A stretch of DNA of 64,000 nt from JBBSBL01 sp046330255 (GCA_046330255.1 JAXLTC010000002.1:990737-1054736), one strand, 5' to 3'. Shown: positions 42,601-52,103, counted from the stretch's first letter. The notes: a model not told the origin generated them from the sequence alone. Numbers and translations are program-made.

Positions 42601-43794
42601 CTACGCAGCCCGCCTGTAGACCCCGACGACCGCGGCGCCCCCGAGCCCGATGTTGTGCTGCAGCGCGACCGAGGCGTCCTCGACCTGGCGCTTCCCGGCC
42701 TCTCCGCGCAGCTGCCACGTCAGCTCCGCGCACTGCGCGAGCCCGGTGGCGCCGAGCGGGTGGCCCTTGGAGATGAGGCCGCCGGAAGGGTTGACGACCG
42801 GCCCGTCGCCGCCGTAGGTCGTGGCCTCCGCGTCCACGAGCTCGTGGCCGTGTCCCTCCTGAGCGAAGCCGAGCGCCTCGTAGGTGATCAGCTCGTTCGC
42901 GCTGAAGCAGTCGTGCAGCTCGCACACGTCGACCTCGGAGACGTCGACATCCGCCTCGCCGAGCGCGCGCTCGGCCGCCGTGCGCGACATGTCGTAGCCG
43001 ACCACCCGGATCGCGGAATGCGCGTCGAAGGTCGAGGAGAGGTCGGTCACGAGCGCCTGGCCGGCGAGCTCGACCGCCCGGTCGCCGAGGCCGTGCTCCT
43101 CGACGAACCGCTCGGATGCCACGACCGCGGCCGCGCTGCCGTCGGAGGTGGGCGAGCACTGCAGCTTGGTCAGCGGCGCGTAGATCTCGCGCGCCTGCTC
43201 GATCTGCTCGAGCGTGTAGTCGTCCTGGAACTGCGCGTAGGGGTTGTTCACCGAGTGGTGGTGGTTCTTCCAGCCGATCCACGCGTAGTGGCGCGGCTCG
43301 GAGCCGTGGCGCTCCATGTGCTCGCGCGCGGCGGCGCCGAACATCTGCGGCGCGGGCGGGGCGTCCTCCCACTCGCGCAACTCGACGAGCGCCATGAAGT
43401 GGCGGTCGATCGGGTTGGTCCGGTCGGTGTACTTGGCGCCGAGCGAGCCCTTCTCCATGCGCTCGAAGCCGACCGCCAGGGCGCAGTCCGCGAGGCCGCC
43501 CTTGACGGCCTGGCGCGCCAGGTGCAGCGCGCTGGACCCGGTCGAGCAGTTGTTGTTGACGTTGACGATCGGGATCCCGGTCAGGCCGAGGCCGTAGAGC
43601 GCACGCTGACCGGCGGTGGAGTCGCCGTAGCAGTAGCCCGCGTAGGCCTGCTCGACCTGCTCGTAGGAGACGCCGGCGTCGGCGAGCGCGATCTCGCCCG
43701 CCTCCTTTGCCCAGTCCGGGTAGTCGCCCTGCTTGCTGCCGGGCTTCTCGAACCTGGTCATCCCGACGCCGACGACGTACGTGCGATTGCTCAT
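42601..43794 (-). CDS. SCP-x-type thiolase / acetyl-CoA acetyltransferase
   Basis: A 397-residue thiolase-fold enzyme. The nucleophile is in [11 protein letters not shown], and the C-terminal motifs are [20 protein letters not shown] and [17 protein letters not shown]. The HDCF motif replaces the usual NEAFA, as in SCP-x/lipid-transfer thiolases of sterol side-chain and branched-chain degradation. TAGATT lies 7 bases before the ATG (leaderless). Confidence 0.85.
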   Translation of the reverse strand: MSNRTYVVGVGMTRFEKPGSKQGDYPDWAKEAGEIALADAGVSYEQVEQAYAGYCYGDSTAGQRALYGLGLTGIPIVNVNNNCSTGSSALHLARQAVKGGLADCALAVGFERMEKGSLGAKYTDRTNPIDRHFMALVELREWEDAPPAPQMFGAAAREHMERHGSEPRHYAWIGWKNHHHSVNNPYAQFQDDYTLEQIEQAREIYAPLTKLQCSPTSDGSAAAVVASERFVEEHGLGDRAVELAGQALVTDLSSTFDAHSAIRVVGYDMSRTAAERALGEADVDVSEVDVCELHDCFSANELITYEALGFAQEGHGHELVDAEATTYGGDGPVVNPSGGLISKGHPLGATGLAQCAELTWQLRGEAGKRQVEDASVALQHNIGLGGAAVVGVYRRAA

Positions 43795-43801
43795 GGGCGC
43801 A

Positions 43802-43807
43802 AATCTA
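43802..43807 (-). promoter_or_regulatory. -10 element TAGATT of the thiolase gene
   Basis: Read leftward, TAGATT, 7 bases, ATG. In the same 44-base gap GATGAT stands 6 bases before the divergent alkA start, so both promoters overlap. Confidence 0.5.
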
Positions 43808-43838
43808 CGCGACGGCGCGGGCTTGCGATGATCGCGCG

Positions 43839-44720
43839 ATGGGCGACGCGGCGGAGTCGGTGGCGCGCCTGGCCGCGCGCAGGCCGTTCGCCGCCGCGCC
43901 GCTGCTCGCCTACCTCGCGGCGCGCGCGATCCCCGGCGTCGAGGAGGTCGAAGGACGGACGGTGCGCCGCGCGCTGAGCCTCCCGCACGCGCCCGCGACG
44001 GTCGCGCTGGAGGTGGGCGCAGGCGGCGCGACCGCGCGCCTGGCGCTCGGCGACCCGCGCGACCGCGAGGCCGCGCTGGCCGCGTGCCGCGCGCTGCTGG
44101 ACCTCGACGCCGAGCCGCTGGAGATCGACGCGGCGCTGGCGCGCGACGCCGCGCTGGCGCCGCTGGTCGCCGCGGCCCCCGGGCTGCGCTCGCCGGGCGC
44201 GGCAGAGTCCGCCGAAGTCCTCTTCCGGGCGATCGCCGGGCAGCAGGTCTCGGTCGCCGCCGCGCGAACGGTGCTCGGGCGCCTGGCCCGCGAGCACGGC
44301 GAGTCGCCGGCCGGCGCGCGGCTGCGCCCCTTCCCTTCGCCGGAGCGGCTCGCCTCCGTCGACCCGGGACGGCTGCCGATGCCGCGGGCCCGCGCCCGGG
44401 CGCTGGTCGCGGCCGCCTCCGCGCTCGCGCGCGGCGATCTGGTCCTCGATCGCGGCGCGGACCGCGAGGCGGCGCGCCGCGCGCTGCTCGCCCTCCCCGG
44501 GATCGGCCCGTGGACGGCCTCATACGTGGCGATGCGCGCGCTCGGCGATCCCGACGTCCTGATGGTGGGCGACCTCGGCCTCGACCGCGGGCTCGCAGCC
44601 CTCGGGCTGCCGCGCGGGCGTCGCCGGATCGTGGCGCGCGCGGAGTCCTGGCGCCCGTGGCGCTCCTACGCGACCCACCACCTGTGGCGAGCCGCGGCGG
44701 GCCGTGGCGGCGGCGCCTGA
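43839..44720 (+). CDS. alkA: DNA-3-methyladenine glycosylase II
   Basis: A 293-residue HhH-GPD DNA glycosylase. Markers: the AlkA-like [12 protein letters not shown], the hairpin-helix-hairpin [21 protein letters not shown], and the catalytic Asp in [11 protein letters not shown]. It removes alkylated bases during base-excision repair. The N-terminal 100 residues form the alkylation-enzyme-specific domain. It is monocistronic by layout, with GATGAT 6 bases before the ATG. Confidence 0.85.
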   Translation: MGDAAESVARLAARRPFAAAPLLAYLAARAIPGVEEVEGRTVRRALSLPHAPATVALEVGAGGATARLALGDPRDREAALAACRALLDLDAEPLEIDAALARDAALAPLVAAAPGLRSPGAAESAEVLFRAIAGQQVSVAAARTVLGRLAREHGESPAGARLRPFPSPERLASVDPGRLPMPRARARALVAAASALARGDLVLDRGADREAARRALLALPGIGPWTASYVAMRALGDPDVLMVGDLGLDRGLAALGLPRGRRRIVARAESWRPWRSYATHHLWRAAAGRGGGA

Positions 44721-44741
44721 GGCGCCTACCGTCCCATCCCG

Positions 44742-44770
44742 GGCGCTTCATCCGCATCGGATGATGCGCC
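44742..44770. repeat. Hairpin-forming inverted repeat between alkA and sulfatase
   Basis: GGCGC-TT-CATCCG, a CAT centre, then CGGATG-AT-GCGCC: 11 paired bases interrupted by one small internal loop. There is no T tract, so it is either an actinobacterial terminator for alkA or an operator for the sulfatase operon. A second palindrome (GGCGCC-TGA-GGCGCC, 44712-44726) frames the alkA stop codon. Confidence 0.5.
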
Positions 44771-44834
44771 GCGGACGATCCGGGGTGAGCGTGCAATCTC
44801 GCACCGGACCACGCCCGCAACGGAGGGCCACGCG

Positions 44835-47762
44835 ATGAGCAACGACTCCAACGACGTCCTGGTCGCCGCCTACCAGGAGATGGCCGCCGCGAAGAAGGAC
44901 TTCGACGCGGTCACGGCGCTCGTGAAGGCGAAGCAGGTGCGCGTCGAGGGCGTGATCCTCGTCGAGCACGGCGAGGACGGGCAGGTCAGCATCGTCACCA
45001 CGGGCGACCACATGGGCCGGCACGGCGCCGGCTGGGGCGCCGGTGTCGGCCTCGTGGTCGGTCTCCTCCAGCCGGAGCTGCTGGCCGCCGTGGCGGTGGG
45101 CGCGGCCGGCGGGGCGATCGTCGGCAAGTTCGCCGACCACCGGCTCCGCAGCGAGCTGAGCGAGAAGCTCGGCGAGGCCCTCCCGCCCGGGTCCGCCGGG
45201 ATCATCGCCGTGGCCCGCTCGGAGGACCGCCTCGCGATCGAGCAGGCGTTGCCCGGGACGCCGGCGAAGTCAGTGGTGCAGACCGACGATGGCGGGCTGC
45301 TGAGGCCGCTCAAGGACTCGCTCGCCGAAGCGATGCACAAGTTCGAGCCGGACCGCTCGAAACTGCCGATCCCCGACCGCACCTTCGCCGGGACCGCCGG
45401 CCGCACGCTGCGCGACTCGGTGGCCGACTGGTCGATGATCCCCGGCCCGAAGGCGCCGGAAGACGCGCCGAACGTGCTGCTCGTGCTGATCGACGACGCC
45501 GGGTTCGGCGCCCCGGAGACCTTCGGCGGCCCGGTCTCGACGCCCAACTACACCCGCGTGCAGGAGATGGGCGCGACCTACAACCGCTTCCACGTGACCG
45601 CCGTCTGCTCGCCAACGCGCGCCGCGCTGCTCACGGGGCGCAACCAGCACCGCGTCGGCTTCGGCTCGATCGCCGAGTACCCCGGCCCCTTCCCCGGCTA
45701 CACGGCGGCGAAGCCACGCAGCTGCGCAGGCCTGCCGCGGGTCCTGTCGGAGAACGGCTACGTGACCGGCGGCTTCGGCAAGTGGCACCTGACCCCGAAC
45801 AACGTCCAGGGCGCCGCGGGCCCGTTCGACCACTGGCCGAAGTCCTGGGGCTTCGACCACTGGTGGGGCTTCCTCTCCGGCGCCGCCGGCCAGTACGACC
45901 CGATCATCACGATGGACGACACGGTCGTCGGCGTGCCGGAGCCGAAGCCGGGCGAGGACGAGTACTACTTCCCCGACGACCTCACCGACAAGGCCGTCGA
46001 ATGGCTGCACCGCGTACGGGCCCAGGACGCGCAGAAGCCGTGGTTCATGTTCTACTCGACGGGCTGCGCCCACGCCCCGCATCACGTGGCAAGCGAGTGG
46101 GCCGACCGCTACAAGGGCCACTTCGACGATGGCTGGGACGCGCTGCGAGAGCGGATCCTCGAGCGCCAGAAGAAGCTCGGCATCGTCCCGCCGGAAACCG
46201 AGCTCACCCCGCGACCCGAAGCGCTGCCCGCGTGGGACGACCTCGACGACACCGCCAAGGCCCTTTACGCCCGCCAGATGGAGGTCTACTGCGGCTTCCA
46301 GGAGAACGCCGACCACAACGTCGGCAGGCTGCTCGACGCCGTAGAGGAGATGGGCGACCTGGACAACACCCTCGTCCTCTACATCTGGGGCGACAACGGG
46401 GCGAGCATGGAGGGGACCACGACCGGCTCGTTCAACGAGCTGACCTTCCTCAACGGGCTCGTGCTGGACCCCAAGCAGCAGACCGAGTTGATCGAGCGCT
46501 ACGGCGGCCTGAAGGCGCTCGGCGGTCCCGACACGGCACCGCACTGCGCGGCCGCCTGGGCGCACGCGCTGAACTCGCCGTTCCGGTGGGGCAAGCAGGA
46601 TGCCGCGCACCTCGGCGGCACGCGCAACCCGATGGTGCTCGCGTGGCCGGCGCGGATGAAGCCGAGCACCGAGACGCGCTCGCAGTTCACGCACGTCATC
46701 GACGTCGCTCCCACGATTCTCGAGGCGGCGGGGATCCCGGAGCCGGAGGCGGTCGACGGCATCGAGCAGGAGCCGATGGACGGCACCAGCTTCCTGTACA
46801 CGCTCGACGACGCCGGCGCGGAGGAGCGCCACACCACCCAGTACTTCGAGATGTTCGGGAGTCGCGGCATGTACCACCAGGGCTGGTGGGCCGCGTCGCG
46901 CCCCGACCGGCTGCCGTGGGACGTCTCGCCGGAGACGATCGCGAAGATGGGGCCCGACGCCGACTGGGACCCGGACCGCGACGTCGGCTGGGAGCTCTAC
47001 GACCTCTCGAAGGACTTCTCGCAGGCTCGCGACGTCGCCGCCGAGCACCCCGACAAGGTGCGCGAGCTCCAGGAGCTCTGGTGGAAGGAGGCCGAGCGCA
47101 ACCGCGTGCTGCCGCTGATGGCCGGCTTCTCGGTGGTGTACGGCATCCTGCCTCCGATGCCCACCCAGACGCGGTTCGCGTTCGCGGGCGACGTTGACAA
47201 CGTGCAGTGGGGGATGGTGCCGCGGATCCTCGGCCGCTCGTACGCGATCGAGGCGGACCTGCACGTGCCGGACTCGGGCGCCGAGGGCGTGATCGTCGCG
47301 ATGGCCGACTTCATCGGCGGCTTCGGGCTGTGGGTCGACGGCGAGGGCGTCCTGCGCCACACTTACTCGCTGCTGGGAGTCGAGACCTACAAGCAGGCCG
47401 CCACGAAGAAGCTGCCGACCGGCGACGTGAAGGTGAAGATGCTGTTCGAGTCCGAGGAGCCCAAGCCCGGAAGCGGCGGGCACGTCTCGCTGTGGATCGG
47501 CGACGAGAAGGTCGGCGAGGGCGAGCTCCCCAAGACGGTCCCGATCTCGTTCACGAGCTACGCCGGCATGGACATCTCGCGCGACAACGGGCTCGTGGTG
47601 GACCGCGACTACGAGCGCAAGGCGCCGTACGCGTTCACCGGCACGGTGAAGCAGGTCGTGTTCGACCTGCAGCCCGTGGAGGCCGCGGCGAAGCACGCGG
47701 AGCACGAGGAGCTCCACCGCCACGAGCAGCACCAGGGCGTGGCAGCGGGGGCGGCGGCCTGA
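44835..47762 (+). CDS. Arylsulfatase fused to an N-terminal DUF1269-like domain
   Basis: A 975-residue protein. Residues 1-170 resemble DUF1269-type proteins: [19 protein letters not shown], then a Gly-rich helix pair ([33 protein letters not shown]) and [15 protein letters not shown] sequence. Residues 205-800 form a type-I sulfatase with [11 protein letters not shown] and the formylglycine motif [12 protein letters not shown] (Cys258), plus FGKWHLTP and [10 protein letters not shown]-terminal beta-rich domain follows. No signal peptide; the glycine-zipper-like segment may associate with the membrane. GGAGG lies 8 bases before the ATG. The following gene encodes the sulfatase-modifying enzyme. 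Confidence 0.87.
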   Translation: MSNDSNDVLVAAYQEMAAAKKDFDAVTALVKAKQVRVEGVILVEHGEDGQVSIVTTGDHMGRHGAGWGAGVGLVVGLLQPELLAAVAVGAAGGAIVGKFADHRLRSELSEKLGEALPPGSAGIIAVARSEDRLAIEQALPGTPAKSVVQTDDGGLLRPLKDSLAEAMHKFEPDRSKLPIPDRTFAGTAGRTLRDSVADWSMIPGPKAPEDAPNVLLVLIDDAGFGAPETFGGPVSTPNYTRVQEMGATYNRFHVTAVCSPTRAALLTGRNQHRVGFGSIAEYPGPFPGYTAAKPRSCAGLPRVLSENGYVTGGFGKWHLTPNNVQGAAGPFDHWPKSWGFDHWWGFLSGAAGQYDPIITMDDTVVGVPEPKPGEDEYYFPDDLTDKAVEWLHRVRAQDAQKPWFMFYSTGCAHAPHHVASEWADRYKGHFDDGWDALRERILERQKKLGIVPPETELTPRPEALPAWDDLDDTAKALYARQMEVYCGFQENADHNVGRLLDAVEEMGDLDNTLVLYIWGDNGASMEGTTTGSFNELTFLNGLVLDPKQQTELIERYGGLKALGGPDTAPHCAAAWAHALNSPFRWGKQDAAHLGGTRNPMVLAWPARMKPSTETRSQFTHVIDVAPTILEAAGIPEPEAVDGIEQEPMDGTSFLYTLDDAGAEERHTTQYFEMFGSRGMYHQGWWAASRPDRLPWDVSPETIAKMGPDADWDPDRDVGWELYDLSKDFSQARDVAAEHPDKVRELQELWWKEAERNRVLPLMAGFSVVYGILPPMPTQTRFAFAGDVDNVQWGMVPRILGRSYAIEADLHVPDSGAEGVIVAMADFIGGFGLWVDGEGVLRHTYSLLGVETYKQAATKKLPTGDVKVKMLFESEEPKPGSGGHVSLWIGDEKVGEGELPKTVPISFTSYAGMDISRDNGLVVDRDYERKAPYAFTGTVKQVVFDLQPVEAAAKHAEHEELHRHEQHQGVAAGAAA

Positions 47763-49069
47763 CGACGGGCACGCTCCCGTTCCACCTGCTCGCGAAGCCG
47801 ACGGGCGCGGTCTGCAACCTCGATTGCGAGTACTGCTTCTTCCTCTCCAAGGAGATGCTGTATCCCGGCTCGCGCTTCCGCATGAGCGACGAGGTGCTCG
47901 AGCGTTACCTGCGCCAACTGATCGAGGCGCACGCCGGGATGGAGGAGGTGACGATCGCCTGGCAGGGCGGCGAGCCGACGCTGATGGGCCTGGAGTTCTT
48001 CCGCCGCTCGGTGGGGCTGGCCGGCGAGCTGCTGGAGCCCGGCCAGCGCGCGCTGCACACGATCCAGACCAACGGGACGCTGCTCGACGAGGAGTGGGCC
48101 GCGTTCTTCGCCGAGCACGGGTTCCTGGTCGGGATCTCGATCGACGGCCCGCGCGAGGTCCACGACGCCTACCGCGTGACGAAGGGCGGGCGCGGGAGCT
48201 TCGACCGGGTGATGGCGGGCCTCGGCCACCTGCGCGCCGCCGGCGTGGAGTGGAACGCGCTGACAACGATCCACGCCGCCAATGCGGACCGCGGGCTGGA
48301 GGTCTACCGCTTCCTGCGCGACGAATGCGGCGCCCGGTTCGTGCAGCTGATCCCGATCATCGAGCGTGTCGCCGAGGCCGAGGAGGACGGGACCGTCCCG
48401 TGGTCCTCGTGGCGCGACCGCCCGCTCTACGTGCAGGAGGGCGAGCGCGTCACCGGCCGCTCGGTGACCGGGGGGCAGTACGGGCGCTTCCTGATCGACG
48501 TCTTCGAGGAATGGGTGCGGCGCGACATCGGGCGCGTGTACGTGCAGATGTTCGACGTGGCGCTGGCCAACTGGCACGGCGAGCCGCCCGCGCTGTGCAT
48601 CCACTCCGAGACCTGCGGGCGGGCGCTGGCACTCGAGCACAACGGCGACCTGTACTCGTGCGACCACTTCGTCGAGCCCGACCACCTGCTCGGCAACGTC
48701 GCCGAGAGCACGCTCGCCGAGATGGTCTCCTCGCCCAAGCAGGCCGGCTTCGGCGAAGCCAAGCGCGACACCCTCCCGCGCTACTGCCTCCAGTGCGACG
48801 TGCGCTTCGCATGCCACGGTGGCTGCCCGAAGGACCGCTTCATCTCCACGCCGGACGGCGAGCCCGGCCTCAACTACCTGTGCGACGGCTACAAGGCGTT
48901 CTTCCACCACGTCGACGAGCCGATGCGCCGGATGTCGGAGCTCCTGCGCGCGGGTCGCGCTCCGGTCGAGTTGATGGCCGAGCACGCAGCCGCCGACTCG
49001 CGCCGTGGCCGCAACGAGCCGTGCACCTGCGGCAGCGGCCGCAAGTGGAAGCAGTGCCACGGCGCCTGA
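47759..49069 (+). CDS. Radical-SAM sulfatase-maturating enzyme (anSME-like) with SEC-C tail
   Basis: A 436-residue radical-SAM/SPASM protein. From the proposed start, Cys19, Cys23 and Cys26 (AVCNLDCEYCFF) form the SAM cluster; QGGEPTLMG, ISIDGP and the later cysteine set (CIHSETCGR, SCDHF, YCLQCDVRFACHGGCPKDR) are typical of anSME, which converts the sulfatase Cys (or Ser) to formylglycine. The end (NEPCTCGSGRKWKQCHG) is a SEC-C zinc motif. The frame has no ATG, GTG or TTG near the right place: CTG 47759, overlapping the sulfatase TGA as CTGA, is the most likely start. Immediate coupling to a sulfatase supports the function. Confidence 0.87.
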   Translation: MTTGTLPFHLLAKPTGAVCNLDCEYCFFLSKEMLYPGSRFRMSDEVLERYLRQLIEAHAGMEEVTIAWQGGEPTLMGLEFFRRSVGLAGELLEPGQRALHTIQTNGTLLDEEWAAFFAEHGFLVGISIDGPREVHDAYRVTKGGRGSFDRVMAGLGHLRAAGVEWNALTTIHAANADRGLEVYRFLRDECGARFVQLIPIIERVAEAEEDGTVPWSSWRDRPLYVQEGERVTGRSVTGGQYGRFLIDVFEEWVRRDIGRVYVQMFDVALANWHGEPPALCIHSETCGRALALEHNGDLYSCDHFVEPDHLLGNVAESTLAEMVSSPKQAGFGEAKRDTLPRYCLQCDVRFACHGGCPKDRFISTPDGEPGLNYLCDGYKAFFHHVDEPMRRMSELLRAGRAPVELMAEHAAADSRRGRNEPCTCGSGRKWKQCHGA

Positions 49070-49109
49070 GCGATGGCGGCACTCAGTCGGCTGCGGCGCC
49101 GGCGCCGTC

Positions 49110-49420
49110 TCAGGGCCGGTCGCGCGCCCGGCGCAGCGCGACCTCGTAGCGCTCGACGCCGGTGCGAACGCCGCCCGCCTGCGACATGGCGTGCGCTCGA
49201 GTGTCGCGTCGGCGCGGCGCAGGTCGTCCTCGGTCTCGAAGAACGTGATCACGAGCGCGCGTCCGCTGTCGCGGTCGACCAGCAGCACGACCTCGCGAAT
49301 CCCCTCGAGGCCCTCGGGAGGCGAGTCGACCTGCCCGGCGATCTTCGGGCCGGTCTCCTCGAGCAGCCGGTCGATCCCGGCGGCATCGGCTCCGTGATAG
49401 GTGGCGACACGCGCGTGCAT
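49110..49420 (-). pseudogene. Frameshifted ABM-like small protein
   Basis: The frame from ATG 49420 (with GGAGG 5 bases upstream) reads MHARVATYHGADAAGIDRLL ... FFETEDDLRRADATLE, like a common actinobacterial dimeric-barrel protein. It then loses sense near 49190-49200. The expected ending, AMSQAGGVRTGVERYEVAL, continues in another frame to a stop at 49110. A single-base indel around the GAGCGCACGCC stretch explains this. It is either a recent pseudogene or a sequencing/assembly error; everything else looks intact (about 103 codons in total). Confidence 0.75.
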
Positions 49421-49562
49421 ACGACCTCCGGTCGGACGTTACCCGTTCTGGCGCGGCGCGAGCGGCGCCGTGGGAATCCGGTGAAGGCCGCCGTGCGGCG
49501 CGTGGGCGCGCCCATTTCCGTAACGTTGGCGCACCGTCCCAACGCCGACCCACGGAACCCGA

Positions 49563-50459
49563 ATGACCAACCGCCGCCTCCTGCCACTCCTTGCGATCCT
49601 CGCCGCCGTCCTCGTCGTCCCCGCCGCCGCCCAGGCGCGATCGTCGGCGAAGAAGCACAAGCCGTCTCCCCAGTACTACGTCTCGCTCGGGGACTCCTAC
49701 GCGTCCGGCTACCAGCCCGTGGGCGGCAACAACGGCCACGGCTTCGCCTACCAGGTCGGCGGCTTCGCGCGCGCCCGCGGCTACCGGTTGAAGCTCGTCA
49801 ACTTCGGTTGCGGCGGAGCCACGACCGCGTCGCTGATCAAGCAGAAGGGCTGCGCGAAGCTCGCGCTCGGCCCCGGCGCCCCGGCCTACCCGCGCTCGAC
49901 GCAGATCGCCGCGGCGGAGTCCTTCATCCGCGCGAACCGCCGCAACGTGAAGCTGATCACGGTCTCGATCAGCGGCAACGACGTCACCAAGTGCGCGAAG
50001 GTGCCGCTGGCCGAGGTCGGCAAGTGCGTGAGCGACGCGCTGACCGGCATCAAGGCCAACCTGTCCAAGGCCCTGCGCGGCCTGCGCCGCGCGGCCGGCA
50101 ACTCGACCCGCATCGTCGGCATCACCTACCCGGACGTGATCCTGGGCGGCTGGGTGCGGCCGGGCGGCAAGGCCCTCGCGGAGCCGTCGGTCACGGTCTT
50201 CAAGACCCTCATCAACCCGGCGCTGAAAAAGCAGTACGAGGCCGTTGGGGCGAGGTTCGTCGACGTCACCGCCGCCACCGGCGCCTACACGCCGCTCACC
50301 CGCACGACGACGCTGGCGCCCTACGGCGTCATCCCCGTCGCGGTGGCCGACGTGTGCCGGCTCACGTGGTACTGCGAGCGCGGCGACATCCACGCCCGCA
50401 CGTCCGGCTACCGGGTGATCGCGCGCCTCGTTGCGGCGGAGCTGCCCCGGCGCAGGTAG
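49563..50459 (+). CDS. Secreted SGNH/GDSL lipase-esterase
   Basis: A 298-residue protein with signal peptide (MTNRRLLPLLAILAAVLVVPAAAQA). Block I is YYVSLGDSYASGYQ with the nucleophilic Ser, block III is SISGNDV, and the catalytic Asp-His pair is in CERGDIHARTSGY. Four to six cysteines could form disulfides, as in Streptomyces-type secreted lipases. A TAACGT -10 at 49521-49526 gives a short leader. Confidence 0.85.
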   Translation: MTNRRLLPLLAILAAVLVVPAAAQARSSAKKHKPSPQYYVSLGDSYASGYQPVGGNNGHGFAYQVGGFARARGYRLKLVNFGCGGATTASLIKQKGCAKLALGPGAPAYPRSTQIAAAESFIRANRRNVKLITVSISGNDVTKCAKVPLAEVGKCVSDALTGIKANLSKALRGLRRAAGNSTRIVGITYPDVILGGWVRPGGKALAEPSVTVFKTLINPALKKQYEAVGARFVDVTAATGAYTPLTRTTTLAPYGVIPVAVADVCRLTWYCERGDIHARTSGYRVIARLVAAELPRRR

Positions 50460-50465
50460 GGCGAA

Positions 50466-50494
50466 GGCCCCGGCGAGACCTGCTCGCCGGGGCC
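50466..50494. terminator. Strong bidirectional hairpin terminator
   Basis: A perfect 12-bp stem, GGCCCCGGCGAG pairing with CTCGCCGGGGCC, around a 5-base loop, exactly between two convergent genes. It lacks a T tract, which is common in GC-rich actinobacteria. Confidence 0.75.
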
Positions 50495-50506
50495 CCCGAA
50501 CGGCGG

Positions 50507-51418
50507 TCAGGCCGCGATGCCGGTGCGCGCCGCCCGGATCTCCCCGGACGAGGGCGCCGCGACCTCGAGCTCGTGCCTCACGCGCTCGCTGGTGAGCTCG
50601 TGGAGCGCCGTCGCGAGCAGCGAGAAGCCCGCCAGCCCGCAGCCCAGGCCGAACGCCACCCAGCGCGCCGTGCCGCCGCTGGTCAGGATCATCGTCACGA
50701 TCAGCGCGATCGACGTCAGTGCCGAGCACGCCGTCAGCACGATCGCCCCGAGCAACCCTGAATCGTCCTCCAGGCTGCTCGTTGCGCGCATCCAGACACG
50801 TTCGGCGAGGGCGGCGAGCGCCACCGCCGTCGTAGCGATGCCGATGCCGAGCGCAAGGCCGCGCGGAGACGCCGAATGGGCGCCCGTTGCGAGCGCGAAC
50901 GTCATCAGGACCACGAACGCGCCCGCCACGGCCAGCGCCGTGTGGGCGAGCCAGTAGCCCCATGACCGCATCTGGTCGCTGACCACCACCCGCCGGCCGG
51001 AACCGTGGGCCACCGCGCCGGCGACGCCGGCGCCCGCGGATCCCGAGCCCGCCTCGAGCGCGTGCACCACTCGCTCGACCGTGGTCTCGTGCAGCGCCAG
51101 CGCGCGCAGCGCGAGGACGAGCAGCACCAGACCGCCGGCGAACGCGAGCCAGCCCACCGTCGGGTGAGCGAAGACCACGCTCGCGATGACGGTCCAACCG
51201 GCGACCAGCGCGCACACGGCGCTCAGCCCGGAGAACGTGTGGTTCTCACGGACCAGCGCGGTGGCGAAGGCCGCGAGCGACAGGATCGTCGCCGCGATCG
51301 CGACGCCGAACACGATCCACGCCGCGGTCCCGGCCGCGAACGCGAACCGGTCGATGACGAGGAAGGCGGCCAGCACTGCGGTCGCGAGGGTGAGAGCCCA
51401 ATAACGCATGTGTGTCAT
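50507..51418 (-). CDS. Polytopic membrane protein divergent from MarR
   Basis: A 303-residue protein with about eight hydrophobic helices arranged as two similar halves, separated by a Gly/Ser/Ala-rich segment with conserved charges (HETTVERVVHALEAGSGS and its later counterpart HELTSERVRHELEVA). The repeated 'ALHE-T-ERV-H' element suggests an internal duplication. No known family. AAGGAGG lies 7 bases before the ATG. It is divergent from a MarR gene and shares its operator. Confidence 0.68.
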   Translation of the reverse strand: MTHMRYWALTLATAVLAAFLVIDRFAFAAGTAAWIVFGVAIAATILSLAAFATALVRENHTFSGLSAVCALVAGWTVIASVVFAHPTVGWLAFAGGLVLLVLALRALALHETTVERVVHALEAGSGSAGAGVAGAVAHGSGRRVVVSDQMRSWGYWLAHTALAVAGAFVVLMTFALATGAHSASPRGLALGIGIATTAVALAALAERVWMRATSSLEDDSGLLGAIVLTACSALTSIALIVTMILTSGGTARWVAFGLGCGLAGFSLLATALHELTSERVRHELEVAAPSSGEIRAARTGIAA

Positions 51419-51438
51419 GGCTCAACCTCCTTCTTGTG

Positions 51439-51462
51439 TCGTAGTACGATATCGTATCACGA
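51439..51462. promoter_or_regulatory. Candidate MarR operator
   Basis: A perfect 12-bp palindrome TACGATATCGTA (51445-51456) is flanked by a further inverted pair, TCGT (51439-51442) and ACGA (51459-51462). It fills the gap between the divergent membrane gene and the MarR start, and is the most AT-rich part of the neighbourhood. Confidence 0.65.
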
Positions 51463-51465
51463 TAG

Positions 51466-51927
51466 ATGCCACGGCTATCGCAATCCGACTTCGAGCGCCT
51501 GCTGCAGCTGCGGACCGGCCTGAGGCGCTTCTTGCGCTGGAGCGAGCGCCAGTGCGAGGCGGTCGGGGTGACGCCCGCCCAGCACCAGCTGCTGCTCGCG
51601 ATCCGGGGTCACTCGGACCCCGCCGGCCCGACCGTCGGCGAGACCGCGGACTATCTCGTGCTGCGCCACCACAGCGCGGTCGGGTTGATCGACCGCGCCG
51701 AGGCCGCGGGCCTGGTCGAGCGCGTGGCGGACCCGGCGAGCGGCACCGTGGTCCGCGTCGCCCTCACGCCGGCCGGCGAGGCGAAGCTCGACCTGCTCGC
51801 GGAGAGCCACCGAGAGGAGCTCTCGCACCTCGGGCCCACGATGCGCGCGCTCTGGCAGGCGCTCGAGCGCGGCGCCGTTCCCCACCCGGCCGCGCCACCC
51901 GCCACGGAGGCCGCCGCGGGCTCCTAG
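51466..51927 (+). CDS. MarR-family transcriptional regulator
   Basis: A 153-residue winged-helix protein: LTPAQHQLLLAIRGH-like first helix region (VTPAQHQLLLAIRGH), recognition part VGETADYLVLRHHSAVGLIDRAEAAGLVER, and wing DPASGTVVRVALTPAGEAKL. It starts within a few bases of the palindromic operator and probably represses itself and the divergent membrane-protein gene. Confidence 0.83.
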   Translation: MPRLSQSDFERLLQLRTGLRRFLRWSERQCEAVGVTPAQHQLLLAIRGHSDPAGPTVGETADYLVLRHHSAVGLIDRAEAAGLVERVADPASGTVVRVALTPAGEAKLDLLAESHREELSHLGPTMRALWQALERGAVPHPAAPPATEAAAGS

Positions 51928-51976
51928 CGTGTCCTATCCCGGGGTTGCAGCGACAGGTCGGCGCCACCTGGGAGAT

Positions 51977-52029
51977 CCAACCCATCCCGGCTGACACCCG
52001 TCCTGCGGGCATAGCCTGGGATGGGTTGG
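51977..52029. repeat. Large inverted repeat with nested stem
   Basis: CCAACCCATCCC (51977-51988) pairs perfectly with GGGATGGGTTGG (52018-52029). GGCT/AGCC extends the stem after one bulged base, and CCCG/CGGG forms an inner stem. It begins about 50 bases after the marR stop and borders degenerate gene remnants. It could be a terminator without a T tract or the scar of a mobile or recombining element. Confidence 0.6.
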
Positions 52030-52037
52030 CCGGGGCG

Positions 52038-52103
52038 CCCGCGGCCGCCCTGCTGCGCGGCACCGACCGGTCCGTCGCCGACGTCTGCCTCTCGGTCGGG
52101 CTG
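52038..52103 (+). pseudogene. Remnant of an AraC-type DNA-binding domain
   Basis: One frame reads LLRGTDRSVADVCLSVGL, which matches the second helix-turn-helix of AraC-family regulators that often precede VOC genes in actinobacteria. The fragment has no start, lacks the first HTH and breaks off before the FS..F segment. It lies between an inverted repeat and a deleted VOC gene, so it looks like the remains of an AraC-VOC pair. Confidence 0.55.
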
